DNA from: an uncultured Clostridia bacterium
Lineage (GTDB): Bacteria > Bacillota > Clostridia > Peptostreptococcales > Anaerovoracaceae
NCBI GenBank assembly: GCA_934233735.1
Contig: CAKQGQ010000004.1
Coordinates: forward strand, 1 to 64,000
Length of the DNA stretch: 64,000 nucleotides
Direction: 5' to 3'
Translations under genes and position numbers: made by a program
Part shown: one piece after another, positions 34,182-43,038 of the stretch
Layout: each line of letters begins with the position of its first letter
Numbering within the stretch: position 1 is the first letter of the stretch
Notes under the pieces: generated by a model
Seen by the model: only the letters and a program-made list of their open reading frames with translations
Databases searched by the model: none
What the model was told of the DNA's origin: nothing

Positions 34182-34682
34182 ATGAGTTTATACAAGCAGT
34201 GGGTTGACCTTATGGAAGGTCAGACCGAAGAAACTTTTGAAGCGTTTTGGGAGGAATACAGCGGAACCGAAACGAAAATCTACACGCACATCTTAGAAAA
34301 CAAAGATACGCACCTTGCCGGCAAGTTCAGCGATTTAACTGCACAGTTCGAAGCAAACCCTGTTATTTTCATGGGCTTCCTCGACGGCATCCAGACAAGC
34401 CTGAATAATCCGTTTGACCTCGAAAAAATCGATGAAGATTCCGAAATCGACCTCGACATCAATTTTGAAAAGCTTTTCTTCAACATGTTAAAAGCAGAAG
34501 CAGAATACCTCTACGGACTGCCACAATGGGAAAATATTCTTACCGAAGAAAAAATGATTGAAATCATCAAGGACTACAAGCGTTCCAAGACGGTTCACAA
34601 AGAAAAGGAACCGGGCAGAAACGACCCGTGTCCTTGCGGCAGCGGCAAGAAATATAAGAAATGCTGCGGCGCGAATAAATAA
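34182..34682 (+). CDS. SEC-C metal-binding protein
   Basis: A 166-residue protein whose acidic helical body carries a C-terminal SEC-C zinc motif, PCPCGSGKKYKKCCG, the same module as at the end of SecA. Function unknown; SEC-C proteins are found in many contexts. It starts 20 bases after hom with an AGGAGG site and is probably co-transcribed with hom. A strong terminator follows. Confidence 0.85.
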   Translation: MSLYKQWVDLMEGQTEETFEAFWEEYSGTETKIYTHILENKDTHLAGKFSDLTAQFEANPVIFMGFLDGIQTSLNNPFDLEKIDEDSEIDLDINFEKLFFNMLKAEAEYLYGLPQWENILTEEKMIEIIKDYKRSKTVHKEKEPGRNDPCPCGSGKKYKKCCGANK

Positions 34683-34692
34683 GCTGTCCAAT

Positions 34693-34739
34693 AAAAAAGT
34701 TGTACTTTCAGGCAATGCTGCTTGAAGTACAACTTTTTC
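34693..34739. terminator. Bidirectional terminator between the SEC-C gene and queA
   Basis: A stem of about 17 bp (AAAAAGTTGTACTT and complement) with an 11-base loop, flanked by an A-run and a T-run, between two convergent genes. Confidence 0.85.
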
Positions 34740-34742
34740 TTT

Positions 34743-35792
34743 TTATTCAATAAACATGGCGTCCCCATAACTGAAAAACCGATACTTCTCTTCCACCGCA
34801 ATCCGATAAACTCTCAATATATCTTCGCGGTTATACAGCGCAGATATGAGCATGAGAAGCGTTGACTTCGGCAGGTGGAAGTTCGTAATCAGTGCGCCGA
34901 TAATCTTGAATTCATATCCCGGGTAAATGAAAATCCCCGTTGAACCCTGCCCTGCCTTCACAAGGTATTTACCGCATTCTTCGTCATAAACGGCCGCGCT
35001 TTCGACGGTTCGGGTTGAAGTGGTTCCTACGGACACAATTCTGCCGCCGGCTTTAATTGTATCGTTGATGGTATTAGCCGTTTCTTCGTCGATAAAATAT
35101 TCCTCGAAATGCATATGATGCTCTTCGATATTCTCAACCTTAACCGGACGGAAGGTTCCGATTCCCACATGAAGCGTTACATAAGCAAGCTTCACACCTT
35201 TTGCCTTTGCTTTTTCAAGCAGCTCCGGCGTAAAATGAAGTCCTGCGGTAGGCGCCGCAACAGAGCCCTCGTTTTTCGCATACACCGTCTGGTATCTGTC
35301 CTTATCCTCGGAATTGTTGTCGCGTTCAATGTACGGAGGAAGCGGCATCTTGCCAAGTTCTTCGAGCCGTTCAAGGAAAATCCCCTCGTACTCGAATTCC
35401 ACGATTCGGGTTCCATCCTCACCATAATCCTTTACAACCGCACGAAACAGTTTATCATCGGAAAAGGAAACCGCATCTCCGGGTTTGAGTCTCTTCCCCG
35501 GTCTCACCATAGTTTCCCATGTATCGCCTTCGATTCGTTTAATCAGCAAAAACTCAATGTTCGCACCCGTTCCCTCTTTTCTGCCGTACAGTCTTGCCGG
35601 CAAAACCTTGGAGTTATTCAAAACAAGGCAGTCTCCCGCCTTCAGATAATCAAGAATATCATAAAAGTGCTTATGCTCCACTTCTCCCGAATCACGGTGA
35701 ACAACCATAAGCCTTGAAAAATCCCTCTTTTCTGCCGGAGTCTGTGCAATCAGTTCCTGCGGCAGTTCGTAATCAAAATCATTAATGCGCAT
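34743..35792 (-). CDS. queA: S-adenosylmethionine:tRNA ribosyltransferase-isomerase
   Basis: Makes epoxyqueuosine on tRNA. The 349-residue protein has the N-terminal FDYELPQELIAQTPAEKRD, VLPARLYGRK, the TAGLHFTPELL region and TNFHLPKSTLLMLISA. It starts three bases after ruvB; ruvB-queA adjacency is common in Firmicutes. Confidence 0.97.
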   Translation of the reverse strand: MRINDFDYELPQELIAQTPAEKRDFSRLMVVHRDSGEVEHKHFYDILDYLKAGDCLVLNNSKVLPARLYGRKEGTGANIEFLLIKRIEGDTWETMVRPGKRLKPGDAVSFSDDKLFRAVVKDYGEDGTRIVEFEYEGIFLERLEELGKMPLPPYIERDNNSEDKDRYQTVYAKNEGSVAAPTAGLHFTPELLEKAKAKGVKLAYVTLHVGIGTFRPVKVENIEEHHMHFEEYFIDEETANTINDTIKAGGRIVSVGTTSTRTVESAAVYDEECGKYLVKAGQGSTGIFIYPGYEFKIIGALITNFHLPKSTLLMLISALYNREDILRVYRIAVEEKYRFFSYGDAMFIE

Positions 35793-35795
35793 TCG

Positions 35796-36815
35796 TTATT
35801 CTTCGGTTTCCTCTTCTCCGCGCGGCTGAAGCCCCATGTGCTTATACCCCGCCGATGAAACCATTCTTCCTTTCTGTGTACGGTAAAGCAGCCCGGTCTG
35901 AATCAGATAAGGCTCGTAAACATCCTCAATCGTAACACGCTCTTCCCCGATGGAAGCGGCAATCGTATCGATTCCCACCGGACCTCCGTTAAAGCGTTCA
36001 ATAATACCGCTGAGGATTTCCCTGTCCAGTCTTTCAAGACCAAGCTCATCTACACCGAGTGCTTCAAGTGCCTCGCATGTAATTTCCATATCTATTATAC
36101 CATTTCCTTTTACCTGTGAAAAGTCCCTGATTCGTTTCAGCATGCGGTTTGCCACACGCGGTGTTCCGCGGGAACGCTTCGCCATTTCGGCAAGTGAATC
36201 CTCGTCTGCCGTCACACCCAGAATCCGTGCGGTTCTCCGTATAATCTCCGTAAGTTCTTCCACCGTATAAAGCTCAAACTTGCTGATAACCCCGAACCGG
36301 TCTCTGAGCGGAGCAGAAAGGCTTCCGGCTCTGGTCGTTGCCCCAATCAGTGTAAAACGCGCAAGATCCAGTCTGATTGAGCGGGCGGACGGCCCTTTGC
36401 CGATGATAATATCGAGCGCATAGTCCTCCATTGCGGAATACAGAACTTCTTCCACGGAGCGGTTTAGCCTGTGGATTTCATCGATAAACAGTACATCGTT
36501 TTCTTCCAGATTTGTCAGAATCGCAGCCAAATCACCGGCCCGCTCAATCGCAGGTCCCGATGTTATCTTGATGTTTACACCGAGCTCGTTTGCGATGATT
36601 CCTGCAAGCGTCGTCTTGCCAAGTCCCGGCGGACCGTAAAAAAGCACATGATCAAGCGGTTCTCCTCTGCGCCTTGCAGCTTCAATAAAAATCTTTAAGT
36701 TTTCTTTGACACCTTTCTGTCCTATGTAATCATCCAGATACTGCGGTCTGAGGCTCACTTCCTGCCTCGCTTCGCCCGGATTGATTCCGGCGGATGTAAT
36801 TCTTTCGTTTTCCAT
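35796..36815 (-). CDS. ruvB: Holliday junction branch migration helicase RuvB
   Basis: AAA+ motor that drives branch migration with RuvA. The 339-residue protein has the Walker A motif GPPGLGKTT, Walker B DEIHRL, the arginine-containing sensor GATTRAGSL and the C-terminal winged helix (YLIQTGLLYRTQKGRM). It is one of a ruvC-ruvA-ruvB-queA series on the minus strand. Confidence 0.97.
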   Translation of the reverse strand: MENERITSAGINPGEARQEVSLRPQYLDDYIGQKGVKENLKIFIEAARRRGEPLDHVLFYGPPGLGKTTLAGIIANELGVNIKITSGPAIERAGDLAAILTNLEENDVLFIDEIHRLNRSVEEVLYSAMEDYALDIIIGKGPSARSIRLDLARFTLIGATTRAGSLSAPLRDRFGVISKFELYTVEELTEIIRRTARILGVTADEDSLAEMAKRSRGTPRVANRMLKRIRDFSQVKGNGIIDMEITCEALEALGVDELGLERLDREILSGIIERFNGGPVGIDTIAASIGEERVTIEDVYEPYLIQTGLLYRTQKGRMVSSAGYKHMGLQPRGEEETEE

Positions 36816-36863
36816 TCGTTTTCCCCTTGGATTTTTTCGTTTGTCTATGTACCATTATACACC

Positions 36864-37475
36864 TTAAAAGAGATTTTTTAAGGCTTTTTTGATGTAGTCT
36901 TCGCAGGAAAGTCCCTCTTCCGGAACCTTTGATACGGCACCGAATGCTTCTGCCTTCGTATAGCCGAGTGCAGCAAGCGCGCTGATAGCCTCAGTTCTGG
37001 CATCGCCGGCCGCAGATTCGTCCGCATTCGCATAAACTGCGGCAGCCTGCGGTGCATCGCTGCGTTCAAAGCTTCCGATTTTATCTTTCAGCTCTAAAAT
37101 CAGGCGTTCGGCAGTTTTCTTGCCCACGCCGTTTGCCTTGCTGACCGCCTTGACATCCTCAAACAAAATTGCCTGCCGGAGTTCATCGGTTGACATGGAG
37201 CCCATAATTGCCATAGCTGCTTTCGCTCCGATTCCGTTGACTGTAATCAGCAGACGGAACAGCTCCAGACTTTCTCTGTTGTGAAATCCATAAAGGCTGA
37301 TGTCATCTTCTTTTACCATCATTGCGGTATAGACGAGAATTTCTTCTCCTTCGCCGTACCGATAGAGCGGCGAGCCTGCCGGAATATTGATTTCAAATCC
37401 CATGCCTGAACCGTTTTCAACGACAATGCCGTTTTCAAAAGTCATAGCATAGATTCCTTTTATGTATCGTATCAT
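36864..37475 (-). CDS. ruvA: Holliday junction-binding protein RuvA
   Basis: The 203-residue protein starts with the OB-fold domain MIRYIKGIYAM, followed by the helix-hairpin-helix motifs (LLITVNGIGAKAAMAIM, VGKKTAERLILELKDK) and a C-terminal three-helix domain that regulates RuvB. An Ala-rich flexible linker (about 140-155) is normal. The start lies two bases after the ruvC stop with an AAGGAGGG site inside ruvC. Confidence 0.96.
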   Translation of the reverse strand: MIRYIKGIYAMTFENGIVVENGSGMGFEINIPAGSPLYRYGEGEEILVYTAMMVKEDDISLYGFHNRESLELFRLLITVNGIGAKAAMAIMGSMSTDELRQAILFEDVKAVSKANGVGKKTAERLILELKDKIGSFERSDAPQAAAVYANADESAAGDARTEAISALAALGYTKAEAFGAVSKVPEEGLSCEDYIKKALKNLF

Positions 37476-37477
37476 CC

Positions 37478-37981
37478 TTAAATTCCCTCCTTAATCCGAA
37501 GCGGCCGCTTGTGCCCTCCGCTGTGCCCGTGGCAGATTGCAGCAGCAACAGCATCCGCCGTATCATCAGGCTTCGGTACCTCATCCAGATTCAAAATTGC
37601 CTTAACCATCGCCTGCACCTGCTTCTTATCCGCCCTTCCGTATCCGACAAGCGCCTGTTTAATCTGCAGCGGCGTATACTCGCTGATTTTCACACCCTGT
37701 TTCGCGCAGGCAAGAACGGCAACGCCTCTTGCCTCACCGACCAGGATCGCCGTCTTTGCGTTGTTATTAAAAAACAATTCTTCAATTGAAGCCTCTTCCG
37801 GCTTATAGGTCTGTATAATCTCCGTCAGCCCGTCATATAGCGCGATGAGGCGTTCAGGCATTTCCATCTTGCTGTCGGTCAAAATCGAGCCGTATGTCAC
37901 CACTTGAAAGCGATTTCCAATCATATCCAAAACCCCATAGCCCAAAATCGCATAGCCGGGGTCGATTCCCAAAATTCTCAC
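37478..37981 (-). CDS. ruvC: Holliday junction endonuclease RuvC
   Basis: A 167-residue RNase-H-fold resolvase. Catalytic acidic residues are in MRILGIDPGYAILGYG, in SIEELFFNNNAKTA and in the C-terminal KPDDTADAVAAAICH, as expected. First gene of ruvC-ruvA-ruvB-queA. Confidence 0.97.
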   Translation of the reverse strand: MRILGIDPGYAILGYGVLDMIGNRFQVVTYGSILTDSKMEMPERLIALYDGLTEIIQTYKPEEASIEELFFNNNAKTAILVGEARGVAVLACAKQGVKISEYTPLQIKQALVGYGRADKKQVQAMVKAILNLDEVPKPDDTADAVAAAICHGHSGGHKRPLRIKEGI

Positions 37982-38016
37982 TAAAAATCTCCTTGTTCGT
38001 GCTTTGTTCTTCGTAA

Positions 38017-38045
38017 ATTATAACACGCAAACATTTGTTTGTCCA
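38017..38045 (-). promoter_or_regulatory. Promoter of the ruvCAB-queA operon
   Basis: On the minus strand, TGGACA (38040-38045), a 17-base spacer and a perfect TATAAT (38017-38022), 36 bases upstream of ruvC. No SOS (LexA) box is obvious nearby. Confidence 0.65.
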
Positions 38046-38059
38046 CCTCTATTTTTCTA

Positions 38060-38088
38060 TTGAAATTTCATGCTTTGTATGTTAGAAT
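38060..38088 (+). promoter_or_regulatory. Promoter of argR-recN
   Basis: TTGAAA (38060-38065), a 17-base spacer and TAGAAT (38083-38088), 52 bases upstream of argR. Confidence 0.65.
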
Positions 38089-38140
38089 TTAGATAAAAAG
38101 TATGTATCTTTCACACCGAAAAAAATAGGGGGAGGCTGCT

Positions 38141-38608
38141 ATGCGTTATTCACGACAAAATAAAATTGTTGAACTTATAAACAACTATGAGATTGATACA
38201 CAGGAAAAACTGGTGACAATGCTCAGAGAATGCGGATATGAGGTTACCCAAGCCACGATTTCCAGGGATATAAAAGAGCTGCAACTCGTGAAAACCCTGA
38301 CATCTTCAGGCAAGTATAAATATACGGTTCATAAATCTCAGGATTTGCCTGTGTCCGAACGTTTTGTCAAAATTTTCAGAGAAACCATTACATCGGTCAA
38401 TGCGTCAGGCAATATTGTAGTCGTAAAAACCCTCTCAGGATGCGCAAATGCTGCAGGCGAAGCGATTGATACCTCGAATTTTGAGCATATCATTGGTTCC
38501 CTTGCCGGAGACAATACGCTCCTTCTCATTGCGGATTCTCCTGACAACGTGCCGAAAATTCTGGAGGATTTCGAGAATATGCTTCACTTGGGGGCTAAAA
38601 TGGAATGA
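38141..38608 (+). CDS. argR: Arginine repressor ArgR
   Basis: Arginine-dependent transcription regulator. The 155-residue protein has the N-terminal winged helix (KIVELINNYEIDTQEKL, TQATISRDIKELQLVK) and the C-terminal arginine-binding, hexamer-forming domain with GDNTLLLIADSPD. A GGGGGAGG site lies five bases upstream. The argR stop overlaps the recN start by four bases (ATGA); this pair is widely conserved in Firmicutes. Confidence 0.96.
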   Translation: MRYSRQNKIVELINNYEIDTQEKLVTMLRECGYEVTQATISRDIKELQLVKTLTSSGKYKYTVHKSQDLPVSERFVKIFRETITSVNASGNIVVVKTLSGCANAAGEAIDTSNFEHIIGSLAGDNTLLLIADSPDNVPKILEDFENMLHLGAKME

Positions 38609-40221
38609 TTACGCATATCAGCATTAAAAATTTTGCGATTATTGAAAATACAGATGTCGAGTTTGAAGACGGTCTGAATATCATAACCGGCGAAACGGGA
38701 AGCGGCAAATCGATTGCGGTTGAAGCGGTAAGTCTTGCTCTCGGCAGCCGCGCGGATACCTCCGCGATTCGAAACGGCACCGATAAAGCCGTTGTACAGC
38801 TTTTGGGTACTTTGGATGGGGAAGAAATCGTCATTACCCGTGAGGTTTCCGCTTCCGGAAAAAATCTCTGCAAACTCAATGGAGAAATTGTCACGCTGGC
38901 ACAGCTGAATTCGGTCTCGCGCAGACTCGCCGACATTCACGGACAGTACGACAACCAGTCCCTGCTGAATCCCGAATATCACATCACGCTTTTAGACATG
39001 TATAAAAGTTCCGAATCTTCTTCTGCAAAAGCTGAAGTCGGAGAACTTTTTCATAAATATCAGAATTCGCGTCGCAGCCTTGCGTCGCTGCTTTCGTTGG
39101 AAAAAGAAAACGCGCGAAAAAAAGATTTCTATCGTTTTGAAGTTTCAGAAATTGAAAATGCAGCCCTCAGACCCGGTGAGGACAGCGAGCTGTCGCAGCG
39201 CATCTTTTTTCTTCAGAACAGCGAAAAGATTTTTGAAAATATAGAAAAGACTTATTCCCTTCTTCAGGATGAAACGCCTTCCGTTATAGACGGAATGGGA
39301 GCGTGTATGCGCGCGCTGGAAGAGATTGCTTCCTGCTCAGAGGAACTGAGTACAGCCTCACAGGAATTCAGCGATATTTACTATCGTTTGCAGGATTTGG
39401 CGGGAGATCTGAGGAACATACGCGAATCCGTCAACTTCTCACCTTCTGAGATGGATGCGGCAATTGCGCGCCTGAATCTCATCGACTCCTTAAAAAAGAA
39501 ATATGGTTCCTCGATTGAGGAAATTTTGGAATATAAAGAGAATATCGCTTCTCAGCTGGATATTATCGAAAATTTCGATGGCGAAAAGAAAAAGCTTGAA
39601 ACAGAGCTTGCATCGGCAAAAAGGGAATTTCTTACAGCTTGCAGCAGGCTTACCGAAATCAGAAAAAAAACAGCTTCCGAGCTGGAAGCGAAAATTACTG
39701 CGGAACTCGTTGACTTAAATTTTGCGGATGCCCGTCTTGAAATCGTGGTCTCTCCTCTTTCTGCTCCGACAGAAAACGGCATGGATAGTGTTGAAATTCT
39801 GATTTCCACAAACCGCGGCGAGCCGCTGAAGCCACTTGCGAAAACCGCTTCGGGCGGTGAAATGTCGCGTATTATGCTCGCATTTAAAAATATTATCAGT
39901 TCCTGCGATGGAATTCCGACTTTGATTTTTGATGAAATTGATGCCGGAATCAGCGGAATTACCGCCAGCATTGTCGGTCGGAAACTGAAGGAGATTGCTC
40001 GCCATCATCAGGTCATCTGCATTACGCACCTGCCGCAGATAGCGGCTTGCGCAGACAATAGTTACCGTATTTTTAAAGAAACGCGCGGCGAACAAACCTT
40101 TACTTCTATCCAAAAATTAAATGAAGAAGAAAAAATTTCAGAAATCGCCCGTCTGCTCGGCGGCGCAACCATCACGGATACTACGCTTACAAGTGCACGG
40201 GAATTGATTGAAAATTCGTAA
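38605..40221 (+). CDS. recN: DNA repair protein RecN
   Basis: SMC-like ATPase of double-strand-break repair. The 538-residue protein has the Walker A motif GETGSGKS in the first 35 residues, central coiled-coil arms (about 150-350), and the C-terminal ABC signature TASGGEMSR with Walker B LIFDEIDAGISG. It is slightly shorter than the usual 550-570 residues but has all motifs. It is translationally coupled to argR. Confidence 0.96.
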   Translation: MITHISIKNFAIIENTDVEFEDGLNIITGETGSGKSIAVEAVSLALGSRADTSAIRNGTDKAVVQLLGTLDGEEIVITREVSASGKNLCKLNGEIVTLAQLNSVSRRLADIHGQYDNQSLLNPEYHITLLDMYKSSESSSAKAEVGELFHKYQNSRRSLASLLSLEKENARKKDFYRFEVSEIENAALRPGEDSELSQRIFFLQNSEKIFENIEKTYSLLQDETPSVIDGMGACMRALEEIASCSEELSTASQEFSDIYYRLQDLAGDLRNIRESVNFSPSEMDAAIARLNLIDSLKKKYGSSIEEILEYKENIASQLDIIENFDGEKKKLETELASAKREFLTACSRLTEIRKKTASELEAKITAELVDLNFADARLEIVVSPLSAPTENGMDSVEILISTNRGEPLKPLAKTASGGEMSRIMLAFKNIISSCDGIPTLIFDEIDAGISGITASIVGRKLKEIARHHQVICITHLPQIAACADNSYRIFKETRGEQTFTSIQKLNEEEKISEIARLLGGATITDTTLTSARELIENS

Positions 40222-40246
40222 AAAGTATCAAAATTTAGCCATAAAA

Positions 40247-40308
40247 AGCAAAACGGCCGGAATCGCACCTTCCCTTTCACGGGAATCAAGCATTCTGACC
40301 GTTTTGCT
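40247..40308. terminator. Terminator between recN and the membrane protein gene
   Basis: AGCAAAACGG pairs with its complement 50 bases later, with inner pairings (GGGAA/TTCCC), between convergent genes. On the minus strand the stem is followed by TTTTTAT. Confidence 0.75.
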
Positions 40309-40323
40309 ATATTGACTTCAATC

Positions 40324-41328
40324 TTACTTGTAATCCATTACTAAAAACATCGGTTTAATTGCTACGATTTCATCGTATTCTTCCTGCTCAACAACGACAT
40401 CGGAATTCAGAGCCTTCAAATCACTCTTGAGAATCTTAAGTGCCTCCGGAATGGTTTTTGCACGCCCTTCTTTCAAAATGTCCTGCATTCTTTTGAGTAC
40501 AATCGGGTGCGCATAATGCGCCGGTACCGGAAAATCCGGATACTCTCTGATGTATTCTTGCATCTGTCTGATGGATTTTGCAAGCTGCTCTTCGATATAC
40601 CTCCTGTTGTTCTTGGAAGTCGGAAGAACATTGGCTCCGGCAAACAGGAAAACGGCTGCAAGCCCGAACAATAGAAAATACATTCCGAAACCCGCATGTG
40701 TCACCAGTGCATAGATTCCATAAGCAAATGCTCCTGCACCCATAACCACGATTGCAAGCGCGACCCATTTATACGCCGGATTGCTTCGATCGTATACGCG
40801 CTTTTTCTTTGCTGACTGGCTTAAATCCATGTAATATTCGGATTTCTTCTTCAGATACTGTTCTGCTTGTTCAAGCTGCAAAAGAGACTCTTTCGCTTCT
40901 TCGGGCACATCCTTTTCTTTCTGCTTCTCCGCCAGCCATCTTTCTTTCTCTGCCAGCTTTCTTTCGGCTTCCCGGCTGTGCACCGGGATGTCCGGAAATT
41001 CCTCCTCGATGTATGCAAGGAATCTGTCTACATCTTCTTCATGCTTAAAATTGCACTGCTTCTCATGTCCGTTTTCGTATACTACCACAAGATAGGATAA
41101 CGTTGCAAACGCGCCTTTTCCGGTGAATCCGCCTTTGCTCATGGCAATTCTCTTAAAGACTCTTTTTACGGAGGCAATCGGTATGTAATACCTTCGGTCG
41201 ATATAAAAGCTGTTTAAATAAACTGCTTTCCTTCCAATCCCGCAAGGCCCGATTTTCTTTGCTTCTTTTTTATCTTTTATCAGTTCTTCATCAGGGATGG
41301 ATACACTGCCCAGTCTTTGTGGTTTCAT
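40324..41328 (-). CDS. Membrane protein of unknown function
   Basis: A 334-residue protein I do not recognise. Residues 1-110 look globular (GPCGIGRKAVYLNSFYIDRRYYIP; a possible PH-like beta domain). A charged coiled coil follows (about 115-170, AEKERWLAEKQKEKD). Two adjacent membrane helices lie at about 190-235, and a cytosolic C-terminal helical part contains EGRAKTIPEALKIL. The start is preceded by a GGTGAT-type weak site. It lies 48 bases downstream of cstA on the same strand and may be transcribed with it; a link to CstA function is speculation. Confidence 0.65.
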   Translation of the reverse strand: MKPQRLGSVSIPDEELIKDKKEAKKIGPCGIGRKAVYLNSFYIDRRYYIPIASVKRVFKRIAMSKGGFTGKGAFATLSYLVVVYENGHEKQCNFKHEEDVDRFLAYIEEEFPDIPVHSREAERKLAEKERWLAEKQKEKDVPEEAKESLLQLEQAEQYLKKKSEYYMDLSQSAKKKRVYDRSNPAYKWVALAIVVMGAGAFAYGIYALVTHAGFGMYFLLFGLAAVFLFAGANVLPTSKNNRRYIEEQLAKSIRQMQEYIREYPDFPVPAHYAHPIVLKRMQDILKEGRAKTIPEALKILKSDLKALNSDVVVEQEEYDEIVAIKPMFLVMDYK

Positions 41329-41376
41329 CCTATCACCCTCTCATTTCTGTCTGTATACGATAACTCTCGTTTTCTT

Positions 41377-42816
41377 CTATGCTTTCATAGGCTTTCTCGT
41401 TGCGTGAAGAAAGATTCCAAGGAATACTACCGCAAGGATAATTCCAACCGGATAAGCGATTGTTGTAGAAAGTCCAAGACACTCGTCTGCACAGAAGAAA
41501 TAGGTCATGGAAACGGCACTCATAAAGGTTGCAGGTACCGCTGTAATCCAGTAATTCTTCTTTTCACGGAACAAATACATACTTGCTGTCCACAGAACGA
41601 TCATCGCTAATGTCTGGTTTGTCCAGCTGAAGTATCTCCATACGACTGCGTAATCCAAATGCCCTACAAATGCACCGACTGCCAAAAGCGGTACACACAG
41701 CATAAGTCTCTTCTTCATGTCATTCTGATTAATGCCAAACCAGTCTGCCAAAGTCAGACGCGCACTACGGAATGCGGTATCGCCGGAAGTGATTGGACAT
41801 ACGATAACTCCAATCATTGCAAGAGCAACACCGACACTGCCCATTGTCTTGATACATACATCATAGATAGCAGCCGACTGTCCGTTTGCCAAAATCTCAC
41901 TCAATCCTGTGTTAAGTCCGCCGGTTACTTCATACAGTGCACATCCTGCAGCTGCCCAAATCAGTGCAATTATGCCTTCTGCAACCATAGCGCCGTAGAA
42001 TACGAAATGCCCCTGTTTTTCAGATTTCATACAACGTGCCATCAGCGGCGACTGTGTCGAATGGAATCCGGAAATCGCTCCACAGGCAACGGTGATGAAC
42101 ATAAAGCTCCAAACCGGTCTTCCGTCCGGATGCATATTGGTAAAGTTGCTCCAAATCTCCGGAATTGTATAATCGGCATTTGTAAAAATACCAAAGATAA
42201 CGCCGACCGCCATAACAATCAAACAGATACCAAAGAGCGGGTAAATACGCCCGATAATCTTGTCGATGGAAAGAAATGTTGCGATAAAGTAGTATGCAAG
42301 GATAATCCAAAGCCATACTTCCGCATTTGCCATAACCCCTTTCACTCCGCTGTTGCCAAGCAAGGTAACAATCAGACCCGCAGGACCTACCGCAAATACC
42401 GTACCTACCATAACAAGAAGTACTACACTAAATACACGCATAACATTCTTCATTGTGTTTCCCAGATAAATGCCGCATACTTCAGAAATGGATGCCCCAT
42501 CGTTTCTTTCAGAAAGCATACCAGAGAAGTAGTCGTGCACACCGCCTGCGAAAATCGTACCAAAGGTAATCCAAAGGAATACAATCGGTCCCCACAATGC
42601 GCCCTGCAGTGCTCCGAAAATAGGACCAAGTCCTGCAATATTCAGCAGTTGTACCAAGAACAATTTCCACTTCGGCATTACTACATAATCAACACCGTCA
42701 TTAATCCGAACCGCCGGTGTCTCTCTGTCATCCGGTGCAAAAGTGTTCTCAACTACTTTACCATAAACGAAATAGCCTCCGATAAGGAGTGCCAAGCAAA
42801 TGATAAAACTAATCAT
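41377..42816 (-). CDS. cstA: Carbon starvation protein A (CstA family) transporter
   Basis: A 479-residue polytopic membrane protein with about 12-13 helices. CstA signatures are present: an N-terminal helix with GGYFVYGKVVE, then PAVRINDGVDYV, HDYFSGMLSERNDGASISEV and the SGFHSTQSPLMARCM segment. Members import peptides or pyruvate when carbon is scarce. This is the short CstA form found in many Firmicutes. An AGGAGG-type site (ATAGGAGGCG) precedes the ATG. No LytTR-type two-component system, the usual regulator of pyruvate-type CstA/BtsT, is adjacent. Confidence 0.93.
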   Translation of the reverse strand: MISFIICLALLIGGYFVYGKVVENTFAPDDRETPAVRINDGVDYVVMPKWKLFLVQLLNIAGLGPIFGALQGALWGPIVFLWITFGTIFAGGVHDYFSGMLSERNDGASISEVCGIYLGNTMKNVMRVFSVVLLVMVGTVFAVGPAGLIVTLLGNSGVKGVMANAEVWLWIILAYYFIATFLSIDKIIGRIYPLFGICLIVMAVGVIFGIFTNADYTIPEIWSNFTNMHPDGRPVWSFMFITVACGAISGFHSTQSPLMARCMKSEKQGHFVFYGAMVAEGIIALIWAAAGCALYEVTGGLNTGLSEILANGQSAAIYDVCIKTMGSVGVALAMIGVIVCPITSGDTAFRSARLTLADWFGINQNDMKKRLMLCVPLLAVGAFVGHLDYAVVWRYFSWTNQTLAMIVLWTASMYLFREKKNYWITAVPATFMSAVSMTYFFCADECLGLSTTIAYPVGIILAVVFLGIFLHATRKPMKA

Positions 42817-42954
42817 AATAACGCCTCCTATATTCCGTCTGCATTAATGAATGCTCTCTAATTTCACCTTCATTATAGTATTTCGGACAAAAAAATCAAT
42901 ATTTTTTTATGTATTTTTGTGTTTTTTTGCAAATTTTGTGCCGGATATGACGAA

Positions 42955-42989
42955 TCAGGCAACCGGTATGTATGCGTCCGATTGCCTGA
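42955..42989. terminator. Hairpin downstream of the pilus operon
   Basis: TCAGGCAA pairs with TTGCCTGA, and CGG with CCG on the inside, giving a stem of about 11 bp with one mismatch, 50 bases after the last pilus gene. There is no T tract, so it may be a weak terminator or an mRNA-stabilising end. Confidence 0.5.
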
Positions 42990-43038
42990 GTTCTGATTTG
43001 GAGTGTTTTTAAATTATAGGTTGAATGGCAATGTCTGC

